Origin: Mycobacterium colombiense CECT 3035
GTDB taxonomy: Bacteria; Actinomycetota; Actinomycetes; Mycobacteriales; Mycobacteriaceae
NCBI RefSeq assembly: GCF_002105755.1
Contig: NZ_CP020821.1
Location: 5,022,001 to 5,086,000, forward strand
Direction: 5' to 3'
DNA: 64,000 bases
Shown here: piece by piece, positions 10,761 through 19,037 of the stretch
Layout: every line of letters begins with the position of its first letter
Position numbering within the stretch: position 1 is the first letter of the stretch
Made by a program: the position numbers and the translations under genes
The notes under the pieces: model-generated
Databases searched by the model: none
Told to the model about the DNA's origin: nothing
The model's input: only the letters and a program-made list of their open reading frames with translations

Positions 10761-11090
10761 ATGAAATCCGTTGGGGGAACACGCCCGGTAGCCACCGCCG
10801 GCACGCAGATCGACGTGCCTGCGGCGCAGCGGGTCGCCAACCAATTCTCGATGGCGGCCGAATTCCTCGACCGCGCGGTCGGCGACCACCTGTGCCGGCT
10901 GGCCTTCGGCGGGGCCGGCGCCGGGCGGGCGCACGCCGCGCGCGGCGAGGCGCTGCGTGCGGAGTTGGAGCGGCTGGTGGCGCAGGTATCGCAGTGGTCG
11001 CGCGCGTCGGGCGAGATCGCGGCCGCGCTGCGGTCCAGCGCCGAACGCTACGCCGACGCCGAACTGTATGCCGCGGCGCGGATCGCCTAA
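10761..11090 (+). CDS. EspC-like small type VII secretion target (Rv3440c-like)
   Basis: A 109-residue, mostly helical protein resembling the EspC/DUF2580 group. It has PAAQRVANQFSMAAEFLD early and ends in an Arg/Glu-rich helix with a YADAE sequence, which matches the YxxxE secretion signal of type VII substrates, close to the C-terminus. Families of this size and pattern are secreted by ESX systems; which system exports this one cannot be read from the sequence, although ESX-4 lies about 2.8 kb upstream. It is followed 3 bases later by the Rv3439c-like gene, an arrangement like espC with a larger partner. ATG start with AAGG a few bases upstream. Confidence 0.72.
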   Translation: MKSVGGTRPVATAGTQIDVPAAQRVANQFSMAAEFLDRAVGDHLCRLAFGGAGAGRAHAARGEALRAELERLVAQVSQWSRASGEIAAALRSSAERYADAELYAAARIA

Positions 11091-11093
11091 CCC

Positions 11094-12465
11094 ATGGCCG
11101 ACCGACTGGATGTCGCCGCGCGCCTCGCCGAGGGCCGGGCGGCCGTCGAGCACACCCAGGCCTACGTGCAGGCCTGTCATGCGTTGGGCTACCAAAACCC
11201 CGATCTGACAACGTATCCCGCACAAGTTCGCGAACTGTATGCGGCGGAGAACGGCCTGGACCTGCGTGCGCTAGACCGCGACTGCGCGGAGCTGCGCGCG
11301 GCGGGTGTGGTGGCGGCCGAAGCGCTGCGGATGCAGCGGGCCCAGGTGGCCGAGCTGGCCGCGGTGTGGACGGGGCCGGGCGGGGACGCCGCGGTGCAGC
11401 TGTTGCAGCGGCACTGCGACACCGCGGACGCCGTCGCCACCGAACTGCGCGCGGCGGCCCAACGCTGCGAGTCCCTGCGCGACAACCTGTGGTATCTGGT
11501 CGATTCGGAGGTGGCGACCGCCATCGCCGTCGACGACCGTGTGCGCGCTCAGCGGGTGGCGTGGCTGCCCGCCGCCGCCGCGGTCACGGCGGGAGACCGC
11601 GACCGCGCCGCCGACGTGGTGCGCGAGCAGGTAATGCCCTACGTGGACAACGACATTCGCAATGACTGGCTGACGGCGATGCGTTCCACCTCCGACGGGG
11701 TGGAGACGTCCTACGCCATGGTCATCGACAAGATGACCGCCGTCCCGACGGCGTGTTTCGAGTTTCCCGGTGATCTCGGGGCCGGCGTCGTGCCGATGCA
11801 GCTCGCCCCGCCGGTGGCCGCCGCGCCAATCCCGGCGGCCGCACCCGCGCCCACGTCGACGGCCGCCGTGCCCGGTCCGGTTGCTGCCGCGCCGCCCGCG
11901 GACTGGGGATCGACGCTCGGCGACGCGCTGGGCATGCCCGCGGGGATTTGGGTGCTGGACTCGGCGGTCTCGGGGGAGGCGATCTGGGCGGCGGCCTCGG
12001 CGGCCTCGGCGGCGGCGGGCTCGGAGGCGGCCTCGGCGGCGGCGGGCTCGGCGGTGGCCTGCTCGGGCTGGCGGGCCGGATCGTCGATGCGGTGGGCGGG
12101 CTGATCGGCTCGGCGGGCGACGGGCTGGACGGCGCGGACACGCTGGACGGTGGCGGGGATGCCTTTGACGAAAAGCCGTTCCGCGCAGACCATTCCGAGG
12201 ACGAGGTCGCCGAGAAGACTGTCGATGACCCCGGCGATGCCGCCGAAGCCGATCAGGCCCGGCCGGTCGACGAACCCCAGCCGGGGCCCGACGGCGTCAT
12301 CCAACCGGTCGGGACGCCCGCGCCCGCCGACACTCCAGCACCGGACTCGCCGCCGGCACCGGAACCGCCGCCCGCGGCCCCGTCGCCCAACCGGCCCCCG
12401 CGGCCGACCCGGCGAAAACGCCGTGCGAGATCGCCGCCGACCAGCTTCCGCAGGCGGGACAGTGA
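11094..12465 (+). pseudogene. Rv3439c-like Ala/Gly/Pro-rich protein, interrupted by two frameshifts
   Basis: Conserved mycobacterial protein of unknown function, probably secreted with or alongside the preceding EspC-like product. Three frames must be joined to read it. From 11094 to about 11945 there is a helical N-terminal domain of ~280 residues. From there to about 12380 another frame gives a Gly-rich GLGGLGGG region and a hydrophobic segment (LIGSAG). To 12465 a third frame gives the ending KTPCEIAADQLPQAGQ. Both joins need one extra base, and each falls at a run of four identical bases (G at 11942-11945, C at 12378-12381) where five would restore the frame. Read uncorrected, the first frame stops at 12104. 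Real pseudogene or consensus error cannot be decided here. Confidence 0.75.
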
Positions 12466-12469
12466 GACC

Positions 12470-13510
12470 TCAGGCCTTGAGCTTCAGGGCTTCCTCGACG
12501 AAGCGGATGGATTCGGCGCGGTCGGTGGACAGCGGGTTCACCAACAGGGTGGTTACTCCGGACTCGGCGAAGGCGGCCATGCGTTCGGCGACGTATCCGG
12601 GCGGGCCGATCAGCGACATGCCGCGCACCAGCTCGTCGGGCACCGCGTCGATGGCCTCCTGCTTGCGGCCGGACAGGTACAGCTCCTGAATGCGGTCGGC
12701 GACCTCACCGAACCCGTAGCGCGTCGCCAGATTGTGGTAGAAATTGCGGCCTTTGGCGCCCATCCCGCCAATGTAGAGGCCCAGCTGCGGCTTGACCCAC
12801 GCCAGCCGCTCGTCGAGGTTCTCCCCGATGGCCAGCGACGCGTGCACCATCACGTCCAGCGGCCCCAGCGCGGGATCACGCTTGGCGGCACCGGCCGCCA
12901 GCGCCTCGCCCCAGATTGAATCAGCCTTGTCGGGCAGGTAGAACACGGGCTGCCAGCCCTCGGCGATCTCGGCGGTGAGTTCCACGTTCTTGGGGCCCAA
13001 CGCGGCGATGCTCACCGGAATACGTTCGCGCACAGGGTGATTGATGAGCTGCAGCGACTTGCCCAGGCCCGTTCCGCGGTCCGCGGGCAACGGCAGCTGG
13101 TAGTGCTTGCCGTCGTATTGCACGCGTTCGCGGCGCCACACCTTGCGGCAGATCTCGACGATCTCGCGGGTGCGGCCGATCGGGGCGTCGAATTGAACGC
13201 CGTGGAACCCCTCGATCACCTGCGGCCCGGAGGTGCCGATGCCCAAACGGAATCGCCCGTCGGACACGTAATCCAGCCCGGCGGCGGTCATCGCCAGCAG
13301 CGACGGGGTGCGGATGTAAATGGGCAGCACGCCGGACGCCAACTCGACGGTGTTGGTCTTGGCGGCCAGATAACCCAGCTGGCTGATGGCGTCGAAGGCA
13401 TACGCCTCGGCCACCACCGCGACCTCGATGCCGGACTTCTCGAGTTCGACCACGCGGTCCACGGCGTCGTGAAAGCCACCCGAATAATTCAGAGCGATCC
13501 CGATTCGCAT
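12470..13510 (-). CDS. LLM-class F420-dependent oxidoreductase
   Basis: Luciferase-like (TIM-barrel) oxidoreductase, 346 residues from the ATG at 13510 (MRIGIALNYSGG), the typical start of this family; a GTG 9 bases further upstream is also in frame. Signs of the family are LASGVLPIYIRTP, the phosphate-binding area DGRFRLGIGTSGPQV, and the C-terminal GPPGYVAERM. Members in mycobacteria use coenzyme F420; substrate unknown. It converges on the Rv3439c-like gene with a gap of only 4 bases and lies downstream of the hydrolase-like gene on the same strand. Confidence 0.85.
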   Translation of the reverse strand: MRIGIALNYSGGFHDAVDRVVELEKSGIEVAVVAEAYAFDAISQLGYLAAKTNTVELASGVLPIYIRTPSLLAMTAAGLDYVSDGRFRLGIGTSGPQVIEGFHGVQFDAPIGRTREIVEICRKVWRRERVQYDGKHYQLPLPADRGTGLGKSLQLINHPVRERIPVSIAALGPKNVELTAEIAEGWQPVFYLPDKADSIWGEALAAGAAKRDPALGPLDVMVHASLAIGENLDERLAWVKPQLGLYIGGMGAKGRNFYHNLATRYGFGEVADRIQELYLSGRKQEAIDAVPDELVRGMSLIGPPGYVAERMAAFAESGVTTLLVNPLSTDRAESIRFVEEALKLKA

Positions 13511-13568
13511 CCATGACACTTACCACGCCGCCGCGCGGGCCGGGACCCTCAGCCCACGCGAAGCATGC

Positions 13569-14408
13569 TCACTTCAGCAGGGCGACGATCTTGTCCTCCA
13601 AGGGAATCGCCTCGGCCTCGGGGTCGATCGCGTCCGTGCCCGGCAGATGCGCGTGCGGGTCGGCGAAGTCGCGGTACTTCTTGTCGCCGCCCAGGGTGTA
13701 GAGCAGGTAGCCGGTCAGCAGCGCCCGAACCGACCGCTGGGTGCGCCGGTGCGGACCGGGCAGCCCCAATACCTTGGTCAGCCGTCTGCCCTCGACCAGG
13801 CCACCGGGCTCGGCCTTGCTGACGATGCGCAGCGTCGCCGCATCCCACGCCTCGGCGAGCGCCGACGCGTGCGAGTTCAGCGTCGTCGGATCGCCCGGCG
13901 CGGCGAAGACCACCCCGGGAACCTGCAGCGACGCGGCCGGCTCCTGGGCCGGCGGGCTGGTGACGCTCGGGAAGATCGCGGCCACCGCCGCGGGCTTGGC
14001 CGGCATCCCGGCCGCGGCGAACACCGCGGCCGAGCCGCCGAAGCCGTGACCGGCCACGCCGAGCTTGGCCGGGTGCACGCTGATCTTGCCGGGGCCCAGG
14101 CGCACGCCCGACACGATGTCCAGGGCGGTGCCCAGGTCGAAGGCGAAGTTCAACACCGAGGGGGCCACGCCGCGCTGGGTGTCGGGAGCGCCGGCCACGA
14201 TGCCCCACGACGCCAGGTGCTCGAGCAGGTTCGCATACCGGGCCGCGCCGGCGAGCCAGTCGTGGCCGAACGCCACGCCCGGCAGGTTCAGCCCCTCCTC
14301 GGGGGTGTACACCACGCCCGGCAGGCCGGCGAAGGCCAGCTCACCACGCAAAACCCGATGCGGACCACGGCGGCTGAGAGCTGCGACGAGCTTGCGGATG
14401 CGGGCCAC
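13569..14408 (-). CDS. Alpha/beta-hydrolase-fold protein with Gly in the nucleophile position (Rv3438-like)
   Basis: 279 residues with the plan of a dienelactone-hydrolase-like protein: oxyanion-side VVYTPEEG, then VAFGHDWL, and a nucleophile elbow reading GHGFGGSA, where Gly122 stands where the catalytic serine normally is (GHSxGG). The later FADPHAHLPG could supply a histidine. Unless Ser126 or another residue replaces it, the protein may not be a hydrolase. GTG start. It is separated from the F420 oxidoreductase by about 60 bases and may be co-transcribed. It looks like the homologue of M. tuberculosis Rv3438 by size and neighbourhood. Confidence 0.8.
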   Translation of the reverse strand: MARIRKLVAALSRRGPHRVLRGELAFAGLPGVVYTPEEGLNLPGVAFGHDWLAGAARYANLLEHLASWGIVAGAPDTQRGVAPSVLNFAFDLGTALDIVSGVRLGPGKISVHPAKLGVAGHGFGGSAAVFAAAGMPAKPAAVAAIFPSVTSPPAQEPAASLQVPGVVFAAPGDPTTLNSHASALAEAWDAATLRIVSKAEPGGLVEGRRLTKVLGLPGPHRRTQRSVRALLTGYLLYTLGGDKKYRDFADPHAHLPGTDAIDPEAEAIPLEDKIVALLK

Positions 14409-14477
14409 GCGTTGACGTTAGCGCATCGCAATCGGGCGCCGGGGGACAAGGAACGCCGGCCGCGGCGCGGGCGCTAT

Positions 14478-14675
14478 CTAGCCCCTGACCTCGATGACAC
14501 CCATCCGCCACAGCGCCGCGTAGAGCTGGTGCAGCGGGATGGACAGCAGCTGGGCGGTCATGTCCATCAACGGGTTGCCGGAACCGGCCGGCGCCTGCGG
14601 CCGGGCCTGGGGCACCCGCCGGGGCGCCGGCGCCAGGGGGGCGGGCACCACATCGTCGTAGCGAACTGCGGTCAT
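14478..14675 (-). CDS. Small hypothetical protein, 65 aa
   Basis: Not recognised. An ATG preceded by GAGGAGG at good spacing gives a 65-residue protein: a Pro/Ala/Arg-rich first half, then an amphipathic helix-like end (TAQLLSIPLHQLYAALWRMGVIEVRG). No signal peptide or clear membrane span. The strong ribosome-binding site and the conserved-looking C-terminal half make it a credible gene. Its ATG overlaps the stop of the weaker upstream reading frame (ATGA). Confidence 0.6.
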   Translation of the reverse strand: MTAVRYDDVVPAPLAPAPRRVPQARPQAPAGSGNPLMDMTAQLLSIPLHQLYAALWRMGVIEVRG

Positions 14676-14977
14676 GATTGCCTCCTCATGGCGCCCGGCG
14701 GGCGGTCCAGAAAGTTACGCATCTCAATACGACCCGTTGCACAATTCCCGGTTAACAACCACTGACGATAAGAATTCTTGGTTCGGCTAAAAGCGTGGTC
14801 CCAGGTAGCCAGAATATCTGTCCTATGCCCAATAACCACCGGATTGCTCATCGTTGACCACGGCTTTGTAGCTGATACGCTGTGTGATCGTGATCGGGCG
14901 GGCTTCAAGCAGCCCGTCCCTGCGCTGAATCCGGCCTTTTCCCAGTCTCTGCTGATATTTCGAATGTAATGCGACAT
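14672..14977 (-). CDS. Doubtful 101-aa reading frame in a lower-GC stretch
   Basis: Possible reading frame from the ATG at 14977 (MSHYIRNISRDW...), with AAGGGA 8 bases upstream, ending in an ATGA overlap with the 65-residue gene. No recognised motif. Codon choice (TCA, AGA, GTA, TTA and ATT codons are frequent) is unlike the neighbouring genes, so it is either acquired DNA or not coding. The overlap with the following start is the only structural support. Confidence 0.25.
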   Translation of the reverse strand: MSHYIRNISRDWEKAGFSAGTGCLKPARSRSHSVSATKPWSTMSNPVVIGHRTDILATWDHAFSRTKNSYRQWLLTGNCATGRIEMRNFLDRPPGAMRRQS

Positions 14978-15212
14978 GTCCGTCGTCCCTTGTTGCGACA
15001 CGAAAACGTCGCAAATACATCAGATGAAAAACATTTCCGTCGTTTATGACGATTGAGTGAATGACGGAGGGTTCAGGACGCCGGGCCGGGACGCGTGGGA
15101 TGCGGAATTGGCGCGGTAGGGGAAGCTCACAGTGGGCCTTTGCGCAGGTGGGCGGCCTAACCCCGACCGCGGAGTGCCGGGGCGGTGGTCCACCTGCACT
15201 ACCCTGTTCAGA
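14978..15212. other. glmS upstream region, no gene seen
   Basis: Non-coding stretch between the minus-strand small reading frames and glmS. It begins lower in GC (AAAAACATTTCCG and similar) and becomes GC-rich towards glmS. It probably holds the divergent promoters. I see no ribozyme-like or riboswitch structure that I can support. Confidence 0.4.
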
Positions 15213-17087
15213 ATGTGCGGAATCGTCGGCTATGTCGGGCAGCAGCCTGCCTGTGAGGTCGTCATGGCCGCGCTGCGCCGGATGGAGTACCGGGGCTACG
15301 ACTCGTCGGGCGTCGCCCTGGTCAACGGGGACGGCACCCTGACGGTCAGCCGCCGCGCCGGCCGGCTGGCCAACCTGGAAGAGGCGGTCGCCGAGATGCC
15401 GGCGTCGTCGCTGACCGGAACCACCGGCCTGGGACACACCCGGTGGGCCACCCACGGACGTCCCACCGACCGCAACGCCCACCCGCACCGCGACGCCGCC
15501 GGCACGATCGCCGTGGTCCACAACGGCATCATCGAGAACTACGCAGGGCTGCGCCACGAGCTGGAGGCCGACGGCGTGGAATTCGCCAGCGACACCGACA
15601 CCGAGGTGGCGGTGCACCTGGTGTCGCAGGCATACCGGCACGGCCCCACCGCGGGCGATTTCGCCGCGTCGGTGCTCGCGGTGCTGCGCCGCCTGGACGG
15701 CCACTTCACGCTGGTGTTCGCCAACGCCGACGACCCCGGCACCATCGTCGCCGCCCGCCGCTCCACCCCGCTGGTGATCGGCATCGGCGACGGCGAGATG
15801 TTCGTCGGCTCCGATGTGGCGGCGTTCATCCCGCACACCCGCAATGCCATCGAGCTCGGCCAGGACCAGGCCGTGGTGATCACCGCCAACGGCTACCGGA
15901 TCACCGACTTCGACGGCAACGAGGACCTGGGGCCCGGGGCATACCGCGAGTTCCACATCGACTGGGACCTGGCCGCCGCCGAAAAGGGTGGCTACGAGTA
16001 CTTCATGCTCAAGGAGATCGCCGAGCAGCCGGCCGCCGTGGCCGACACCCTGCTGGGGCACTTCGTCGACGGCCGGATCGTCCTCGACGAACAGCGGTTG
16101 AGCGATCAGGAACTCCGCGAGATCGACAAGGTTTTCGTGGTGGCCTGCGGCACCGCGTATCACTCCGGCCTGCTGGCGAAGTACGCGATCGAGCACTGGA
16201 CGCGGCTGCCGGTCGAGGTCGAGCTGGCCAGCGAATTCCGGTACCGCGACCCGGTTCTGGACCGCAGCACCCTGGTGGTCGCCATCTCGCAGTCCGGCGA
16301 GACCGCGGACACCCTCGAAGCGGTCCGGCACGCCAAGGAGCAGAAGGCCAAGGTGCTGGCGATCTGCAACACCAACGGCTCGCAGATCCCGCGCGAGTGC
16401 GACGCGGTGCTGTACACCCGCGCCGGCCCGGAGATCGGGGTGGCCTCCACCAAGACGTTCCTGGCGCAGATCACCGCCAACTATCTGGTCGGGCTGGCGC
16501 TCGCGCAGGCCCGCGGCACCAAGTACCCCGACGAGGTGTGGCGCGAATACCACGAGCTGGAAGCGATGCCCGACCTTGTCGCGCGGGTCATCGCGACGAT
16601 CAAGCCGGTGGCCGCCCTGGCGTATCAATTCGCCCAGTCCCCGACGGTGCTGTTCCTGGGTCGCCACGTCGGATACCCGGTGGCGCTGGAAGGCGCGCTG
16701 AAGCTCAAGGAACTGGCGTACATGCACGCCGAGGGATTCGCCGCCGGCGAGCTCAAGCACGGCCCCATCGCGCTGATCGAAGACGATCTGCCGGTCATCG
16801 TCATCATGCCGTCGCCCAAGGGGTCGGCCGTGCTGCACGCCAAGTTGCTGTCCAACATCCGCGAGATCCAGGCCCGCGGCGCGATCACCATCGTCATCGC
16901 CGAGGAGGGCGACGACACCGTGCGGCCCTACGCCGACCACCTGATCGAAATTCCCTCTGTGTCAACACTTCTGCAGCCGCTACTGTCGACCATCCCGCTT
17001 CAGGTGTTCGCGGCGTCGGTGGCGCAGGCCCGCGGCTACGACGTCGACAAGCCGCGAAACCTGGCCAAGTCCGTCACCGTCGAATAG
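15213..17087 (+). CDS. glmS: Glutamine-fructose-6-phosphate aminotransferase (isomerising)
   Basis: First enzyme of hexosamine synthesis: makes glucosamine-6-phosphate from fructose-6-phosphate and glutamine, feeding GlmM encoded upstream. 624 residues from the ATG at 15213, the same length as the M. tuberculosis enzyme. Met is followed by the catalytic Cys2 (MCGIVGYVG), exposed after Met removal; this fixes the start although the frame is open further upstream. The glutaminase domain (to ~residue 240) has the GLGHTRWATHG motif. Two SIS domains follow, with VVACGTAYHS and SQSGETADT, then a C-terminal AEGFAAGELKHGP block and the ending LAKSVTVE. Confidence 0.97.
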   Translation: MCGIVGYVGQQPACEVVMAALRRMEYRGYDSSGVALVNGDGTLTVSRRAGRLANLEEAVAEMPASSLTGTTGLGHTRWATHGRPTDRNAHPHRDAAGTIAVVHNGIIENYAGLRHELEADGVEFASDTDTEVAVHLVSQAYRHGPTAGDFAASVLAVLRRLDGHFTLVFANADDPGTIVAARRSTPLVIGIGDGEMFVGSDVAAFIPHTRNAIELGQDQAVVITANGYRITDFDGNEDLGPGAYREFHIDWDLAAAEKGGYEYFMLKEIAEQPAAVADTLLGHFVDGRIVLDEQRLSDQELREIDKVFVVACGTAYHSGLLAKYAIEHWTRLPVEVELASEFRYRDPVLDRSTLVVAISQSGETADTLEAVRHAKEQKAKVLAICNTNGSQIPRECDAVLYTRAGPEIGVASTKTFLAQITANYLVGLALAQARGTKYPDEVWREYHELEAMPDLVARVIATIKPVAALAYQFAQSPTVLFLGRHVGYPVALEGALKLKELAYMHAEGFAAGELKHGPIALIEDDLPVIVIMPSPKGSAVLHAKLLSNIREIQARGAITIVIAEEGDDTVRPYADHLIEIPSVSTLLQPLLSTIPLQVFAASVAQARGYDVDKPRNLAKSVTVE

Positions 17088-17207
17088 CCGGCGAACAGCC
17101 TGCGCCGCTTCGCCCGGATACCCGGCGGACGCGCGGCTGATCCATTACATTGCCCTGGGACAGCATTTGCGGCAGGTGGGTTGGGCTCAGTCGGTACGGG
17201 AGGAAGT

Positions 17208-18125
17208 ATGCGATCGGCCGGCACGAAATTCGGTGTCGTGGGACTCGTTGTCCTCGTCCTCGCGGCGTACGTGGTAGCGGTCGGCTTGTACGCGCAAAGC
17301 GGTACCGGCCGGCGTCTGGACGCGAGCGCCCAGACCGCCGACGGCGACAAGCCGTCGGCGACGATCAACGTCGAAGACATCCAGTCCAACAACAGCGTGC
17401 TGGCGGTCAATCTGGCGTTCAATCCCGGATCGGCGTTGCTGGACCCGAAAACCCACCACCTCAAGGACGATCTCAGCCTGCGCGTCAGGTCCTCCGCGAT
17501 GCCGTCCCGGCACACCTGGACCAAGGGCATGCTTCCCGGCCTGATGGCCGTCCCGCTGACCATCGCCGGCCAGATCGAGCGGTGGCCCTTCGACCAATAC
17601 CGCTCGGGGCCGATCGAAGTCGAGATCTTCTACGGACCCGACACCGACCGGGCGCCCGACCACGTGCCGGTCACCTTCGTCGATCACCTTTCGGGGTGGC
17701 GGCTCTCCGCCACCAGAACCCAGGCGGACGGTCCCTACCGGCTGAACGTGCACCGCTCGCTGAGCACCGCGGCGTTCGCGATCGTCATCCTCGGTGTGCT
17801 CATCACGATCGCCAGTCTGGCTCTGGTGGTTGCGATCCAGACGGCGCGCGACCGGCGGCCGTTTCAGCCCCCGATGACCACGTGGTACGCGGCCATGCTG
17901 TTCGCGGTGGTGCCGCTGCGCAACGCGCTGCCCGGCTCGCCGCCGTTCGGCAGCTGGGTCGACATCACCGTCGTCATCTGGGTGCTGGTCGCGCTGGCGG
18001 TCTCGATGATTCTCTACATCGGATGCTGGTGGCGGCATTTGAATCCGGTGCCCGCCCCCGCACCGGCGCAACCCGTGCCGGCGCCGGAACCCGCCCCCGC
18101 ATCGGAACCCGCGCCGTCGAAGTAG
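17208..18125 (+). CDS. DUF4436-type membrane protein (Rv3435c-like)
   Basis: 305-residue membrane protein of unknown function. It has one N-terminal hydrophobic segment (residues ~8-30), an extracytoplasmic-looking domain of about 150 residues with regular beta-type sequence, then three hydrophobic helices (about 190-215, 230-245, 255-275) and a Pro/Ala-rich tail of ~35 residues (repeats of PAPAPAQPVPAPEPAPASEP type). I chose the ATG at 17208, which has GGGAGGAAG immediately upstream; the frame extends 9 codons further. It resembles the DUF4436 family and M. tuberculosis Rv3435c. Confidence 0.8.
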   Translation: MRSAGTKFGVVGLVVLVLAAYVVAVGLYAQSGTGRRLDASAQTADGDKPSATINVEDIQSNNSVLAVNLAFNPGSALLDPKTHHLKDDLSLRVRSSAMPSRHTWTKGMLPGLMAVPLTIAGQIERWPFDQYRSGPIEVEIFYGPDTDRAPDHVPVTFVDHLSGWRLSATRTQADGPYRLNVHRSLSTAAFAIVILGVLITIASLALVVAIQTARDRRPFQPPMTTWYAAMLFAVVPLRNALPGSPPFGSWVDITVVIWVLVALAVSMILYIGCWWRHLNPVPAPAPAQPVPAPEPAPASEPAPSK

Positions 18126-18194
18126 CCGATCGCCGGCGGCGTGTTTGCCACCGAAGTTGTCCGGCGCCCCGTCGCGCGTGCGAAGGTTGATGTC

Positions 18195-18911
18195 GTGGCG
18201 CATCCCTCAGTTCGCAGACGAGTGCGCAGCATGACGCTGGCGGTCTGGCATTTCGTCATCAGCGCGCCGCTGACGTACGGCTGGCTGTTGGTGCTGATGA
18301 TCACGACGATCATCCAGACCCATCTGACCGGCCGCGAGCTGCACTCGGTACTGCTGCACCGCTCCACCAACATTCACGAGCTGGGCCGGGATCCGCTCGA
18401 CGTCCTGTTCTCCAGCCTGCTGTGGATCGACGGCAAAAACTTCGAGCCCTACCTGCTGCTGTTCACCCTGTTTCTCGCGCCGGCCGAACACTGGCTCGGC
18501 CAGCTGCGCTGGCTCACTGTGGGATTGAGCTCGCACATCCTCGCCACCTACATCAGCGAAGGCATCCTCTACTTCGCGATCGAGGAACACGACGCCTCGC
18601 AGCGGCTGGTGCACGCCCGCGACATCGGGGTCAGCTATTTCCTCGTCGGCGTGATGGCCGTGCTGGCCTATCACATCGCCCCGCCGTGGCGCTGGGGCTA
18701 TCTCGGGGTGCTGTTCATCATCTTCGGTTTCCCGCTGATCACGATGGGCAGCGAACTGAACTTCACCGCGATCGGGCACTTCACCTCGATCCTCATCGGC
18801 TTGTGCTTCTACCCGATGACGCGTACCCGCTCCAAAGGCAGCCGGCAGCTGAGTCCGGCGCGCCTGCGGGCGATGGTGCGACGCAATGTGCCGCCGGAGA
18901 CGCCGACCTGA
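18195..18911 (+). CDS. Rhomboid-like polytopic membrane protein
   Basis: About 238 residues from the GTG at 18195 (GAAGG upstream). It has six or so hydrophobic helices, with a GLSSHILATYISEG segment and a second HF in IGHFTSILIG. The arrangement resembles actinobacterial rhomboid-like proteins, but the usual GxSG serine box is not evident, so protease activity is doubtful. A basic Arg-rich N-terminus and C-terminus suggest cytoplasmic ends. It stands between the DUF4436 gene and the NAD(P)HX repair gene, same strand. Confidence 0.65.
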   Translation: MAHPSVRRRVRSMTLAVWHFVISAPLTYGWLLVLMITTIIQTHLTGRELHSVLLHRSTNIHELGRDPLDVLFSSLLWIDGKNFEPYLLLFTLFLAPAEHWLGQLRWLTVGLSSHILATYISEGILYFAIEEHDASQRLVHARDIGVSYFLVGVMAVLAYHIAPPWRWGYLGVLFIIFGFPLITMGSELNFTAIGHFTSILIGLCFYPMTRTRSKGSRQLSPARLRAMVRRNVPPETPT

Positions 18912-19037
18912 TGCCGGCGCCGGCCGGCACCGAAAGACTCTGGGCGCCAAGGCGCTTTCTTGCGGTGCGCGCCGTGCGGCATGTCGTTGCGGCGAGCGCG
19001 GCTGTACACGGCGACGCTGACACGTAATCTGACTCTG

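Noticed and set aside
11948..12080. Gly-rich GGL repeats as PE_PGRS-type protein or a repeat array
   Set aside because: No PE domain precedes it; it is a low-complexity linker within a single gene.
12466..12919. Continuation of the middle frame of the Rv3439c-like gene to 12919
   Set aside because: Past 12400 it lies antisense to the F420 oxidoreductase and loses the conserved ending, which is in the third frame and stops at 12465.
15060..15212. A glmS ribozyme or riboswitch upstream of glmS
   Set aside because: No supported secondary structure; such ribozymes are known from Firmicutes and not from mycobacteria.
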